Positions 47,905-60,740 of a stretch of 64,000 nucleotides of DNA are shown here, piece by piece. Under the pieces are notes generated by a model. The model searched no databases. It saw only the letters and a program-made list of their open reading frames with translations, and had not been told where the DNA came from. Where the stretch lies: assembly GCA_029962745.1 (NCBI GenBank), contig CM057152.1, positions 24,463,766-24,527,765 on the forward strand. Direction: 5' to 3'. Position numbers and translations under genes: made by a program. This stretch comes from Echinometra lucunter. Lineage: Eukaryota; Echinodermata; Echinoidea; Camarodonta; Echinometridae. Numbering within the stretch: position 1 is the stretch's first letter; each line of letters starts with the position of its first letter.

Positions 47905-50900
47905 TTCAGTTCAGTTCAAGCGTGTTTATTTCTCATCAAACAAACAGAAATTACAATATAAGAAAAATGATATACAAAAAAATGAAACAAGTTGGCAATA
48001 GATACATATACAAAACCTATAGCATGATGATACAGGGAATAGAAAACATGAGAATGAGGAACTAAAAAAAAAAGCAAAGCTTGTAAAACATTAGTTCCTC
48101 GGTGATCAAATACAATTTGCAAGTTATAAAGTCGGAATGAATTTGTATAATTACACCAAATTATGGAGTATTACACATTGCCTTGTAGAAAAAATGAGAA
48201 CCCCCCCCCCCCATCAAATTAGAGAAAAAGAAGGCTATAAGAAGAGAGTGATAAATGTGAAAGAGGAAGAGAGAAGGAACATAAGAGGAAGAAAGGAGCA
48301 GAAAAAGACATAGATGTGAATGTAGCGTTCCACGTGTCAGACATTTCAAGCTAAATAGCGGCTATGTAAGAGAAAAGAAAAAGAAGAAAGAATTAGAATG
48401 TACGATTGTAAAATTAATTGCTTTAACTGTTTTTTTTTTTGAACGGGGACAGCCTAGGAATCAATTTGAGAGATGGGTGAATCTCATTCCAGTACTTAGG
48501 TCCAGTGAAGATTACAGTTTTTTGGGCAAGGGATGTCCGTGAGAATGGAGAATGATACTTTCATTTATTTTTGGTTTGAATAGTTTCATTGTAATTTTAT
48601 TTGATTTAATTTGATTTATTTATTTTCTTCTGCTTTGATTTATGCACAATTTTTTCAGATAACATACATAAAATAAAATGCAAAAGAATTTTTTTACAAT
48701 GAATCATAAAACATAGTATTTGTAATAATCATTTACGAAACAAATGATAAATTGTCATTTTTTTATGTAATTCAGTTAAACATAATATTTGATCAAAAAT
48801 AAGATTATTTGCAGAAGAAGGACTGCCATTATAAGCGATGTGCTTGAAAATATGGCAGCCCCAAAAAGTATGAAATAGATAACCATATCAAATAAGCAGA
48901 ATGGAAAAAAAATAACTAAATCCTGTATTAAGAGGATAATGACGATGAAGAGGATGAAAATGATGACGATGATTTGATTGTCGTGTGGGATATGAGTGTA
49001 TTTCATAATTCCTTGTGAAAATAGCAATAAGTGGGGTGGGCAGCGCGTTTTGTGATAATTGAAACATGAAAATTCCTAAGTGCCAATTATAGAGATCTTC
49101 CATTTCTAATATTTTGTTGTTGAAAAATAAGATGTCGGTGTGAGAACGAAAGTGAACATTATTGTTATTCTCAGGATTCGTTTTTGTAAAATAAGTATTC
49201 TATTACTGAAAATCTTGGAGGAGTTGCCCCACGCTAAGATTCCATTATGTAAAATAGGGATAAATAAGTGTCATATAAAGCGACAATAAAATCTGAAAGG
49301 AAAACATATGCTTTAATTTGTTAATAACGCTAATATTTCTTGATACTAATCTATAATAGATATGGAATTTCCAAGAGAGTTTATCATCAATAAAGATGCA
49401 AAGATACTTACTACATTGAACCCGTTGAAGATTTTTTTCATTAATATGTACATGGCCTGGGAGAGAGTCAATAGAATTACTAAATGTCATGACTTTGTAA
49501 TGTGTTTTGTTGATACTTAAGGATAACTTGTTTGCTCTTATATCCAGGCTTGTACATAAACTAATTCGGAATTGATTTTATTCAGGAAAATTTGAGGATC
49601 ACGTTCGGAGAGGAAAATATTAGAGTCATCAGCAAATAATATAAATAAGATATCAGAAGATTTTTTTGAAATCATTGAGGTATAAAAAAAAGGAGCGGAC
49701 CAAAAAGGGAACCCTGCTAAACATTGCATCTAATAGTTTTAGTTGAAGATGTTGTGTTGTTTATAATATGTAAATTGCTTTCTTTCGGTCAGGTAGCTCC
49801 TGAACAACTCCAAGGCCCTCCCTCTAATACCATAGTATGAAAGTTTATACAACACAATTTCGTGATCGATAGTGTCGAAGGCCTTGGAGAAGTACAAGAA
49901 CAAACCTATTGTAACTATGCGAATGGCAATGGCACGAATTATTTGATCAATAAGAATTATCATAGCATGGTCTATAGCATTTTTTTTGCAAAACCAAATT
50001 GATTATCTGATAGTATTTTACAACTAGATAAAAAAATTAATCAGATGAGAATAAACAAATTTTTCTAAGATTTTCAAAAATGAAGTTAACAAGGAAATCG
50101 GTCTGTAATTTCCTCGATCGAGTGGGTCACCTTTTTTAAAAATTGGAATTACTTTTGATATTTTCATTTTAAGAGGGACTGTTCCGGTAAGTAATGATAG
50201 ATTGAATATAATATGTGTAAGTGGGACAATCACTTCAGTCATAATATGTTTCAAGAGAGATTTAGTAATGCCATCATATCCAGCAGCTTTTTTATCCTTT
50301 AAGTTATTAGTAATATCAATAATTTCTTCTGGCTGTATAGGTGTTAGAAAATTGTGTATGAGGTTCGTCTAGACTTGAATATAAAAGGGTCGATTTGATG
50401 GGGGTATGTCTTGGGCAAGGTTGGGTCCGATATTAACAAAAAAATCATTAACGCTTTCGGCAATTTCATCTGGGTTTTGCAAACAAGCATCATTAACCTT
50501 GACTTCAGAAATATGAGTTTTAGAGCTTTTCCAGTTGAGTGCATTATTAATCAATTTTCATGTATGTTTGCTGTCATTTTTGTGTTGTTCAAATTGTTTG
50601 AAAAAATACTCCTTTTTGGCATTACGCAAGACAGAAGTCAAAGTATTCTTGTAACACTTGTATTTTCTTTCCCGTGTCTCAGCATATCTGTAAAATAAAC
50701 GATTTTTCCTATTTATTGAGGGTAAAAGTGATTTGGAAGTCCAAGGGTAGCGCGGGATCTTTTTATAATCAGACTTTCGATTAAATTTTTTTCAAAGGAA
50801 TATCTCTATCAAAGCAATTTGTGAAGTGATCAAGGAATAAATCAAAAGCCACGATGGCATCATTATCATAAAGGACACCTTGCCAATCAACTGTTCCTCA

Positions 50901-51000
50901 ACTACGTTTTAGTTTGTCCATGTTTGACTTATTCATTTTATGATAAGTACTAATAGAATTATTCTTTGGTTTGGAAGTTTTATAGGTAGGAACCAGTGGC
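47905..51000 (-). pseudogene. CR1-like LINE, RT-bearing, degraded and truncated by the gap
   Basis: Read from 51000 downwards. The pre-RT region has NPDEIAESVNDFFVNIGPNL. RT motifs follow: KVIPIFKKGDPLDRGNYRPI then [23 protein letters not shown] then GIRG; the catalytic box in ILFILFADDSNIFLS (about 49633); and QCSKYLCIFIDDKLSW. The C-terminus includes GHVHINEKN, QKRILRI and SYPTRQSN. The order and the FADD box are those of CR1-type LINEs. At least five frame changes split it, and the GVPQGS block is eroded to AGFPFWSA. The 3' UTR runs to about 47905 and ends with 'ttgaactgaactgaa', a CR1-style tail. The endonuclease part would lie beyond the gap. Confidence 0.9.
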
Positions 51001-51500
51001 NNNNNNNNNNNNNNNNNNNNNNNNNNNNNNNNNNNNNNNNNNNNNNNNNNNNNNNNNNNNNNNNNNNNNNNNNNNNNNNNNNNNNNNNNNNNNNNNNNNN
51101 NNNNNNNNNNNNNNNNNNNNNNNNNNNNNNNNNNNNNNNNNNNNNNNNNNNNNNNNNNNNNNNNNNNNNNNNNNNNNNNNNNNNNNNNNNNNNNNNNNNN
51201 NNNNNNNNNNNNNNNNNNNNNNNNNNNNNNNNNNNNNNNNNNNNNNNNNNNNNNNNNNNNNNNNNNNNNNNNNNNNNNNNNNNNNNNNNNNNNNNNNNNN
51301 NNNNNNNNNNNNNNNNNNNNNNNNNNNNNNNNNNNNNNNNNNNNNNNNNNNNNNNNNNNNNNNNNNNNNNNNNNNNNNNNNNNNNNNNNNNNNNNNNNNN
51401 NNNNNNNNNNNNNNNNNNNNNNNNNNNNNNNNNNNNNNNNNNNNNNNNNNNNNNNNNNNNNNNNNNNNNNNNNNNNNNNNNNNNNNNNNNNNNNNNNNNN
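51001..51500. other. Assembly gap of exactly 500 N
   Basis: Second fixed-length 500-N placeholder. Confidence 0.99.
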
Positions 51501-53459
51501 TTAATATGACTTTTGCCAAAGATTCCTTATTTTTTCAGTTTTCTGAAAAGAAAATTGTTTTGTTTTCCATGAATATGTTTAAAAACCGTTTAGAAGCATC
51601 AAGAAATATTTTCTTGGTAAATGAAAAAAAGGGGGGGGGGATTTAACCATCAAATGTACAAACAACTGAAGAGTTGAGATATAGAGAGGAGAATGATCTC
51701 ACAGCTCATTACTCATTTGCCCATGGAATGATTTTCCTCTACCTTTTCTGTTTCTCTTATAATCCCCATTTATTAGCAAGTTAGGCCTACATATATTGGG
51801 GCTGACCTTCAATTGACTTACTTAAAACTTTAAAAAAAAATTATTCATAAGGCAATAATCAAAAGTCTCGCCGGCGTCTTGATCGTCTTCTCCACGACCA
51901 TTCTTTTACATCGGCTTTCCCGATCCCGTTGTTTTGTTTTTTTGGAGAAACAGGAGGATCAGAGGGAAACGAGCCGAGCGGGAAAGACGCTTAAGGCTGC
52001 ATTCCAACTTGGCTCTGATTTTTTAAGGTGCCTAAGTGCAAGTTTTCCAAATGTTCAATCCTCAATTTACCTCAAATACAAACATGGAAAGACACCATTA
52101 AACAGATCATCAATCATTTGTTACACAGTGGTCACATACATATAAGTCTGGGACAACAGGAGGGTGTTTCACAAAGATTAAATTTATTTAGATTTTTGAT
52201 TAATTTAAGAGGGACTGAATGTAATATGCCTTTGTACAGCTTGAATTGATTCAGATCATGTTTCATCTTATCAATTTTAAGTTACTTACAACTGACCGGA
52301 TCGATTTTAAAATAAATTTTAGTCTTTGTGAAAAGGGGGGGGGGGGGTGAATATTCCCCTCATTTTGATGTAGTATACTCAGCACAAATACATCTGTGTA
52401 GGGTAGTGTTATTTCCCATCTTGATCCTTAATTTACTTTAGAGATCTTTCTAATGTCCTCTTTGATTATTAAATCTTGTTTTAGAACATACTTTGCTCAC
52501 ATGATGTTTAATATACAGTTGAGCGTAATTGCATGTATAAAAAACAATGAAAGACATAAGAAATGCACGTTTTGGACTCTATTCTTCAATCATTGGCTGG
52601 TGCGAGAGGTGGGAGAAGAGGATAAGAGATTGAATAGAGAGACAAAGTCAGAGAGGAGCGAGGGGGGGGGGGGGGGGGGGGGAAGAAAGATTGTAAAAAT
52701 TTCCTGCTTCGACCAACAATGGCAGCTGCAATGATGCGTGCCAGTTCAGGTCATAGACCAGTATGTACATGTATCTCCCCATACGGCAATGTGTTTTGAG
52801 ACCCGAAAAAGTCAAGCAAAATCAGTGCTTGGACTGAGACATAGCATAAGTTTTGCTACTAGTAGCTTGAAACATATTCTCCCGAAAATATGTAGGCACA
52901 TTTTTCTGCTCAATTTCTTGCAACATTGGGTTTGCAATGCGATTATGCTGGAATTTCGTTGTTGTCGCCTGCAGTATCGGGTTTTTTTGAGCCAGAATCA
53001 ACAGGCTCTATAAATTCATCTGGGACCCACTAGAGTTTCTCTCATAGGGACTCATCTGACATGCCAATAAATACCCTTTAAGCAGATATAAAAAATGCTG
53101 CTCAACATGTAACATTGTTTTTATATGATTATGTTTTTAACCATAACATCATCTTCGATGCATCAAAAAGGGTAATCCAAGAACTGTTTGTAGTTTTATT
53201 ACTGGCCTGCATCCAAAAAGATATGAAGGAGATATGACAGGTTTGGAGTTCCTCGTTAAGTCCGTGTCTCACAAGTTGTCTTTGATTTTGTTAAAGATAG
53301 CTCATGAAACAAGTAGCAGACAACAATGCTTGCTGAAGTGATGATTAAAAAAGATGATTATTATAACCGGTGGCAGAAATTATATTACTCATTTTTTTCT
53401 GAAGGAAAATAATTCATCAACATCACATTTATACATAATCTAAATCAAACTTATGGCTC
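51501..53459. other. Non-coding, contig 3 copy of 16953-18900
   Basis: No gene recognised. Compared with contigs 1 and 2 it shows many single-base deletions, which break frames there, and a G-run at about 52663-52681. Confidence 0.6.
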
Positions 53460-54296
53460 CCAACATCAACAAATAACGGAACTACTAAATTCTCCTTTGT
53501 TTTAATATAGATACAAGGGCTACGAGCTTGCAGTTTAAAATCCTTAATGATTTGATCTTTACTAAAGTTCGGCTCTACCATATCAACAAGTAACAGATAC
53601 AAACTGTTCATTTTGCAAAAGGTCACCCGAAACTCTCGCAAACCTTTTTTTGTCCTGTCCAGTCGTTAACAAATTCTGGAATATTAGCACCCTTTTTGCA
53701 GAACCTGACCTCCCAATTTTTCCTATAGAAAATTATGTTCTTTGTGGTCTTTATAAGGCCCAAATGTCTAGAAATATCTAAATTTCATATTTTTTGCTAC
53801 TGCCAGGTAAACAATATATATTTAGATGTCAGTGTGGCGATGCGAAGCCTAATCTCCACCACTTTTGTAATTATCTTTTGTCGTTTGAATTTGTTGAACA
53901 GTGTACAAAGCAAAGCAAGTACAAAGCAAATTAGCTATGCACACTGGTAAATGGACCAGCAATTTGAATATCATCAAGGGTCAATACCGGAGGTATAGGA
54001 CGCTGCTTAATTTTTTAAAATTTTCCCTTTTCTGGCCAGATGCCTACTTTCTATTTCTTTTTTTTTTCTGATATGCATTATTCATTTTTTTTTTTGTAAT
54101 CTTACGTGATTTCTTAGTACAGAAATTGACAGTCAGTCGTTTATTTTATATGTACAGTATGTCAGACATGTGTACACCAACGTCATTTGTATTATATTAT
54201 ATGATCCGTCATACTGTTGATGTTATGTTTTATTTGAAATGCAAAGGATCAATAAAGCATAAAAAATTACAAAAAAAAAATAAAAAATAAAATAAA
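53460..54296 (+). pseudogene. L1/Tx1-like LINE 3' end, contig 3 allele
   Basis: Same zf-RVT block as 18900-19759, with an extra frameshift from a lost A in 'aacaagtaac', and the same A-rich tail ending at about 54294. Confidence 0.8.
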
Positions 54297-54700
54297 TCGG
54301 CACATCGGTCTTCAAGAATTATGAAACGCAAGCGAAGAGCAGATGATTTAGTTTACGTCATGTATCCGTAATCTTCACTGAACAATGGTAATAAAATCTT
54401 TGCATTGTCTTAGAAGTTATGCAATGTACACAAACAGCAGATGATATGTTGTATGTGACGCATCTATATCTTCATCATAACAATGTTTAAAATTGATGCA
54501 TCATCTTCAAGAATTATGCAGTGCTAAAAAGAGCAGATGATTCTGTTTACCTGACCCATATATTCTTCACCAAACGATAATAAAATCGGCAAGATTGTTT
54601 TCAAGAATCAGGAAGCACATGTACGACGATTGATTTTACGAATGATTCTTTATTGGATGAAATAATATTGTCACACTGTCTTCAAGAATAATGAAATACA
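54297..54700. repeat. Minisatellite, contig 3 allele
   Basis: Copy of 19760-20160, with a few single-base losses. Confidence 0.8.
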
Positions 54701-54709
54701 AACAAAACA

Positions 54710-55350
54710 AAAAGTTCTGCTACCTTGGTAATATGTTAGCTGCCAGAGGAGGTGAGAAAGCAGCTGCGACTGGCAAGGAGCCACTGTGCATGAAAAAACC
54801 TTTCGTGAACTCTCTCCCCTTCTCACTCCAAGAGCATCCCCACTAAAAGTAAAATTCTGGTCTATGATGCCTGTGTGCAGAAATGCATGATCTATGGTTA
54901 CGAGACGTGGACTATGAAACTGTTCAGCATTCAGTGCATCGAAAGGCAGAGATGAGAGTGGTTAGATGGATGTGCAGGCTGAGGTGTTATGCACATGTGA
55001 TTAGGAGAGAAGAAACCCACTGGCTCCAGAAAGCCTTCAACTTAACAGTTCCTGGCAGGAAACCACGTGGGAGACCCCATATGACATGCTGGGAAACGAT
55101 CAAGAAAGACATAACAGCGTCTGACTTCTCCCACATAGACCCACTTGATAGGAGGGCATGGAGAACAGCTTTCAAGGAAATGAACTTTTCAACTCATCCA
55201 TATCTACCACCTGGATATAGCATCATATGCACGGTTCTATGCGAGCAGTTGATGCAGCCGCACAACCAAAATTACGAGCCCTACACAGCATGGGACATCG
55301 TCTTGTGTACGATTCCAATGGACTCCTACGCGAAAGATACATGTAAATAA
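54710..55350 (+). pseudogene. RTE-like LINE C-terminal fragment, contig 3 allele
   Basis: The 155-residue frame at 54883-55350 is identical in protein to the contig 2 copy. It follows FCYLGNMLAARGGEKAAATG in a different frame. Confidence 0.8.
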
Positions 55351-56126
55351 TATGATTTTTTTATCTAAAAAAGACATTATACTGATGTCACATTAAATCA
55401 CCCTTATAACTTGTAAGGGAACACTTGTTTTGCCTGATTTTGCAGTTAATTTGTGGAAAAGACTTCACAATGCTAAATTATTTGATGCTAAAAAGCATAC
55501 AATTGTATTTAAACCGTACAGCAGCGGCATTTTTCTATGAGCCCAAATATGGTGACCTATCACATCAAACGTAGAGGGCATTGCTTTATCCACTGGTAGA
55601 GATCGATGGTCTAACCCCACAAAGTGGGAAAAGTGGATTATAAACACTGATCGTGACTTGAATCATTCTGCTCCTAACAGTGAAATTAATTTTGTTTGGT
55701 TGTCATTATTAATTATTAATTAAATTGATGAATCAGCTCTTTCCCCCAATGACGGTCATATCGACGTTGGATATAATGGTGAACTGAAAAGCAGTCGCCG
55801 ATTTTTACAACTAATTATTCCTCTCTATTGCCAATGAGATTTGCTTTAAAACTTATCCACAGACCACTTGTTTTTTCAGTAAAAGACCAATTCATTTGCG
55901 CCTCCTAACACGTCTAATTATTTTACTGAATTATCGAACAGCTGAACCAGATGATTAGGTTCAGTTCTGTTCGGAAGTGCCAAAATATGGAACATGAGAA
56001 AACAAATGATGTTTTCAAGCTTTAAAGTGTCTGCATCCTAAATATCATTTTGAAGTACATGGTGCAACGTGTATCACAGAGGCAAGTGGAAGAAGATAGC
56101 GTTCCTAAAGCATGATCTCACAATCC
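55351..56126. other. Non-coding 3' flank of the DMAC2-like gene, contig 3
   Basis: Copy of 20801-21603. No gene recognised. Confidence 0.5.
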
Positions 56127-56433
56127 TTATGTCTTTACTTCTCCATTTTGCTTCCTGAATCTCTCTTGTACATGTCTTTCATCACTGTTAACTCCCCCCC
56201 TAATCCTATTCCTCAAATCTGCAAGATCATCTTGGATTGACCGGTCAAGTCCTGCTTGTTTTCTGTGCTCTTCTATTATCTGAGTTCCTCTTTTGGCCTC
56301 CTCCACATATTTATCCACATGTTTGGTGACAAGGCTGATGCGTAATCGTGGCAACACATCCTCCAGCATAACAGCAACCAGAGGAGCAAAGCTGACATTC
56401 TGCATGTTGTTCATATTCAGCCTCTCTAGATTC
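56127..56433 (-). CDS. DMAC2/DMAC2L-like gene, terminal coding exon (intact)
   Basis: 307 nt with acceptor 'tatacag' and TAA at 56127-56129. It enters with 1 nt completing an AGG codon begun in the previous exon. It encodes NLERLNMNNMQNVSFAPLVA, then VMLEDVLPRLRISLV, then a charged, probably helical tail of about 65 residues (EEAKRGTQIIEEH, DRSIQDDLADLRNRIRGG, ERHVQERFRKQNGEVKT). The first part completes the leucine-rich-repeat solenoid typical of DMAC2 (a complex I distal-arm assembly factor) and DMAC2L/ATP synthase subunit s, both mitochondrial. The human members end soon after the last repeat, so the tail looks lineage-specific. Confidence 0.85.
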
Positions 56434-56888
56434 CTGTATACATAATAGAAAAAATTGTTTCTGAAACACAAAATATATTCCAAGATAACTTATTTCAATG
56501 ATATAGGTATTTGGCCAATTACATGCATCCTTCACATTAGGACAAGAAATTAGAGAATTATATAGTTCTTTATATCAAATCTACTGAATATATGCAAGAA
56601 AAAATAGATGTATATGCCATCACCTACATTTTTCTTTAATTAATCTTCAGAAGGTAAGAATTTCAAGTCATAACAGCAAGCATCATATTATATCAATGAC
56701 ATCCACTGGCAATACAAGTAGCTATGAAGATTCACAAAAGCATTTTCCCCCTTGTAATACTTACATGCTTTTCCTCCAGCATACTAAAATATCAACAGCA
56801 GGAGCAGACTAAATGTTTTACAGGTTACTTAAACATCACTAAATTTTAGCAACAGAGAGCATTTATTGGCACATAAGCAGACTATTAC

Positions 56889-57051
56889 CTCAGTTTGTGT
56901 AGTGCTGCTATGCCATTTTCAGTGACTTGCTCACAGTTGTTAATATTAAGATGTGTGAGGGTGTCTCTTAAATGTACAAGGCTTGCGAGGCAGTGATCAT
57001 CAATTAAACCACATCCTTCAAGACTTAAATACTTCACTTCAGATAACTTCA
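56889..57051 (-). CDS. DMAC2/DMAC2L-like gene, LRR exon (intact)
   Basis: 163 nt, acceptor 'gtacag', donor 'GTAATA'. It completes a GTG valine split with the exon before and ends with 2 nt of an AGG codon. It encodes KLSEVKYLSLEGCGLIDDHC, LASLVHLRDTLTHLNINNCE and QVTENGIAALHKLR. The spacing 'L..L.L..C..IDD.CL..L..L...L..L.I..C..(I/V)T..GI..L..L' is the amphipathic LRR signature of this family. The 5' neighbouring intron (about 2.6 kb) contains the AGGTCA repeat block. Confidence 0.9.
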
Positions 57052-57216
57052 CTGTACAAAATGAAAAAGAAAATGTTTGGCCTAAGTAACAAGTAATCAG
57101 TTCAATGATTTTCCTGAGCATCTGGCACCCCTCCTTTGCTGTCCAAAAGATGACAACAAAAATTAACAAATAAAAAAGGTAGAGTAGGGAGTGAGCAAGA
57201 GAAAACTAGATGAATC

Positions 57217-58112
57217 TTCGACCACGCGTGGTCGAACTTTATGCCTCCGCCATTACCAGATCAGAAATAAATGGCACTTCATGTTGCTTTATTTTCATTT
57301 ATACAATGACATCTTTGACCTTGACCTTTGACCTTGTGACCCCCAAATCTAATGAGAGTATTGCCCTTTCCATATGCATACATGAGCCAAGTTTGTTCAA
57401 CCGTCAAATGGTTACTGAGTTATCACAAGAACAAACCATTTCTATGTACATAATGACCTCTATGACCTTTGACCTTGAGACCCCAAAATCTAATCAGATC
57501 ATTGTCCCTTCCATGTGCATACATGAGCCAAGTTTAAAGCCAATCTGTCAAATGGTTCTTAAGTTATCGCGAGAACGAGCCATTTTTAAGTGTATTATTA
57601 CCTCTATGACCTTGACCTTTGACCTTGAGACTCCAAAATCTAATCAGATAATTGTCCCTCCCATATGCATACCTGTGCCAAGTTTGAGGTTGATCGGTCA
57701 AATGGTTGTTGAGTTATGCTGAAAACGAACCATTTCTATGTACATAATGACCTCTATGACCTTTGACCTTTGACCTTGTGACCCCAAAATCTAATCAGAT
57801 CATTGTCCCTTCCATGTGCATACATGAGCCAAGTTTGAAGCCAATCTGTCAAATGGTTCGTAAGTTATCGCAAGAACAAGCCATTTTTATGTGTATTATT
57901 AGCTCTATGACCTTGACCTTTGACCTTGAGACTCCAAAATCTAATCAGATCATTGCCCCTCCCATATGCATACACGAGTTAAGTTTGAAGTTGATCCGTC
58001 AAACGGTTCTTAAGTTATCGCGAGAACGAAAACGGGACGGACGGACGGACGGACGGACGGACGACCCGAAAACATAATGCCTCCGGCAACCACCTACGGT
58101 GGGCGGAGGCAT
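57217..58112. repeat. TGACCTTTGACC tandem repeat element (5 units), contig 3
   Basis: 896 bp. 'tatgacc' anchors at 57461, 57605, 57755 and 57906 give spacings of 144, 150 and 151 bp. Same palindromic left end (57217-57236) and 'cggaggcata' right end as the other copies. The 170-residue open frame here is an artefact. Confidence 0.9.
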
Positions 58113-59686
58113 AAAAAATAGGAATTTTGTTATCTAGGCCATTATCTACTGGTAGTGTATCTAGTTTTAGATTAACTTGCCACATGATTTCTTGGAGTGA
58201 TATTCAGGCCTGGTTATATTACTAACATTCTAGGAGTAGAAGAATAGTGTAACATTAGATAGAATCACAAGATGCAAACTGATTTCCTTTCATACGAATA
58301 GTAATTATAATAGGCATTGGTTAAGATACTTGAATGTGAGCGAGCGCTACCAGGTGTTCAGTGTTTTAAAAATATTCTTTTAGTATTAAAACTGACATAA
58401 TTTGAATGATTGTATAATAGCTTTACCCAATATTGCATTTTATATGTTTTTTTTTTTTTTTTTCCAGATTGGAAATTATTTGGGGGAAGGGGGCAAAAAC
58501 TTAAAAAAAATTTCTAGGGGCAACTGCTCCCCCCCCCAATTGATGCCTCTGTTATGTACAATACATTATACAAAGGAAATCAAGTACATGTTATATTTTA
58601 TGTAGTAAAAAGAAACTGCCTGTGCAGAGATCATGAAGATGTATGTGTTGTAGATAGGCAGAGAATGAAGGACCAGGTATAGAAAGAAAAAGCTACAAAT
58701 TAACAGAAAGACACACAGAGAGAAGAGATGTCACCGGGGGGGGGGGGGGGGGAGGCACTCACGTATGGCAGTATGGGTATGTGCGGCCCTTAAGGCCCCC
58801 TTTTCACGCCTTGCCAGACATTCCAAAGCATATCTTTTTCATTGACCAACCCATTCCTATGGTACGCAGTTGAAATCTCTTGTTCACTGGTTTAATCGCT
58901 CGTTCTGTAAGCCCGAAAATTATTTAGATCCCGTTCCCAAGCACAATGCTTCGGTCCGTCCTGAACAATTTTCAATTTCTGCACGATCATTGATGATCTT
59001 TTTTTTAAAAGAGATATCGCGATTTCAAAATTGGATGCCGCATCGGAATGAATTGGAAAGCGCGTAAAAGTTCTAGGTCTACTGTAAACACCTATGTATT
59101 GTACCAGTCAAGGCAGGAAGCTCCGTTGATCGAGTCGATACTGATCTTTGGAGCCCTCAGCTCGATCTACGGCTTGTCCTGAGGTGCAGGCCAGCGTTTC
59201 CATATTAAGGGAAATTTCCAGAATTCTGGGAAATCAAAATGTTTTCCATGTAGTTTTCGCGAAATGAAAAAAGTCTGAGAAATTCGGGGGAAATGGGGAA
59301 ATCCAAAAATTATGATGAATAAACACTTCCAATAATAAAATTACCCCAAATGAAGTAATGAAGTAGATTTGCCTATTTTCATTTCAGGCGTTGGTTCTCA
59401 AGATGCCCATTTCATGTTAAATTCCAGTTCCCAAGACCCCCATTTGGAGAGGGCCATTTAGTTCTTAAGCTCCTCAGTTCATAAGCAACTTCAGTTCTTC
59501 AGGGTATGGTTTCAGATTGGGGGCCACACACCCCTACCCTTTCCAAATGTGAGTCCCCCCCCCCCCCCCCCCCCCGGATGTAACACAAATGTATAGGCAG
59601 TGTTGATGGAAAAATGAGGTGCATTTGCATGGAACTTTCAACTTTAATCATAATATCACAGCAAGGACAAAAAAGTGTGTCTTTAC
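58113..59686. other. Intron of the DMAC2-like gene, contig 3
   Basis: Holds a 17-nt G-run (58736-58752) and a C-run of about 21 nt ending at 59575. No coding sequence recognised. Confidence 0.6.
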
Positions 59687-59904
59687 CAACATCTACCATG
59701 CTGAACTGGTCAAGATCAGTTTCCTTGGCATCAATGGCTAACACAAACTGATCCCTCAGTTCATCAACTGGTAGTGATCCCTGTCTGATGTCCTGCTTGG
59801 TGTACCACTTTCCATTTGTAAATTGGACTCTTGCCCCCATTTTGACTAGCACATGGGTAACACCAACCTCAAGGCCAAACTTTTGGATTGTGTCGAATGA
59901 CTCT
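59687..59904 (-). CDS. DMAC2/DMAC2L-like gene, second visible exon (intact)
   Basis: 218 nt. The first base completes a CTA leucine from the exon before; the last base begins the GTG completed in the LRR exon. Residues: LESFDTIQKFGLEVGVTHVL, VKMGARVQFTNGKWYTKQDI, RQGSLPVDELRDQFVLAIDA, KETDLDQFSMVDV. The block 'G..V.......W...D...LP.......+..IDA..(T/S)' before the repeats is the most diagnostic part of the DMAC2/DMAC2L family. It is intact in contigs 2 and 3 and indel-bearing in contig 1. Confidence 0.9.
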
Positions 59905-60250
59905 CTGTTCGAACAAAAGAGTAAAGCTGTTACAAATCCTCTTTTTTTGTTGCTTATTTCACCTCACATGTATTGTGAGATACATCCCAAATTTGCAGGG
60001 GGAAAAAAGAACCAAAATGAAAGAAAGGAAAATCTTTAAACATAAAGTAAACATAAAAGTTTAATATATTATACTGTATTTATAATGAAAGTTCAATTTC
60101 TGCGCCTTTTCAATGAAATGTAGGCCTATTACAATTGGAGATTATAACAATTCCATTTTGGAATAAATATAATATCAAAACAGACAAAAATACCCACCCC
60201 CCAAAAAAAACAAAAAACAAAAAACAAAAAACAAAAAACCAAAACCAAAC

Positions 60251-60281
<31 letters not shown>

Positions 60282-60584
60282 GAAATTATTTTTCATCACA
60301 AAAATTAAACAGTTTGAATCTAGATTATGATGACTTGTGTGTCCTGCCCACCTGTAGGTGTCAAGCATTGACTCATGTGTCACGACAGATTAATGATATC
60401 TTGGGAATAAGAAAACCTTGTTGAATTTCTCAAAATCCAAAATTGTTTGGTACCATGCATGACTGTATTTTATCAAGATGAAGAATGAATCAAGAAGCAC
60501 TGATACACACTTGTCTCATAAAATCATATATCATGACAAATTTACTTCCTTTGTAGCACAGTAACTAAAGGTTGAGTTACTCAC

Positions 60585-60740
60585 AGTTTCACATTTTCAG
60601 ACCATGCATGCTGTATTTTCTTCTTTGCTATGAACCAGAGTGACATGTTCCTACAAAGAGCAATTCTTGGTCCCATCACCATAGCTGGCTTGAAAGTCAC
60701 ACACTGAACCAACCTCCCCACTACATCTGTGGCTTGCTGT
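60585..60740 (-). CDS. DMAC2/DMAC2L-like gene, first visible exon (intact in contig 3 only)
   Basis: 156 nt between CTGCAG acceptor and GTGAGT donor, open throughout. It encodes QQATDVVGRLVQCVTFKPAM, VMGPRIALCRNMSLWFIAKK and KIQHAWSENVK, a basic N-terminal stretch consistent with a mitochondrial protein. The frame is open back to the acceptor, so one or more 5' exons should lie at higher coordinates; none was recognised before 64000. If translation began at the first internal Met the product would be 261 residues; from the exon border the visible protein is 280. Family members are roughly 200-260 residues. Confidence 0.75.

Noticed and set aside
57210..58077. 170- and 104-residue open frames rich in 'TFDLETPKSNQII'
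   Set aside because: They are translations of the AGGTCA tandem repeat; the same peptide recurs with each unit and on repeat copies elsewhere.
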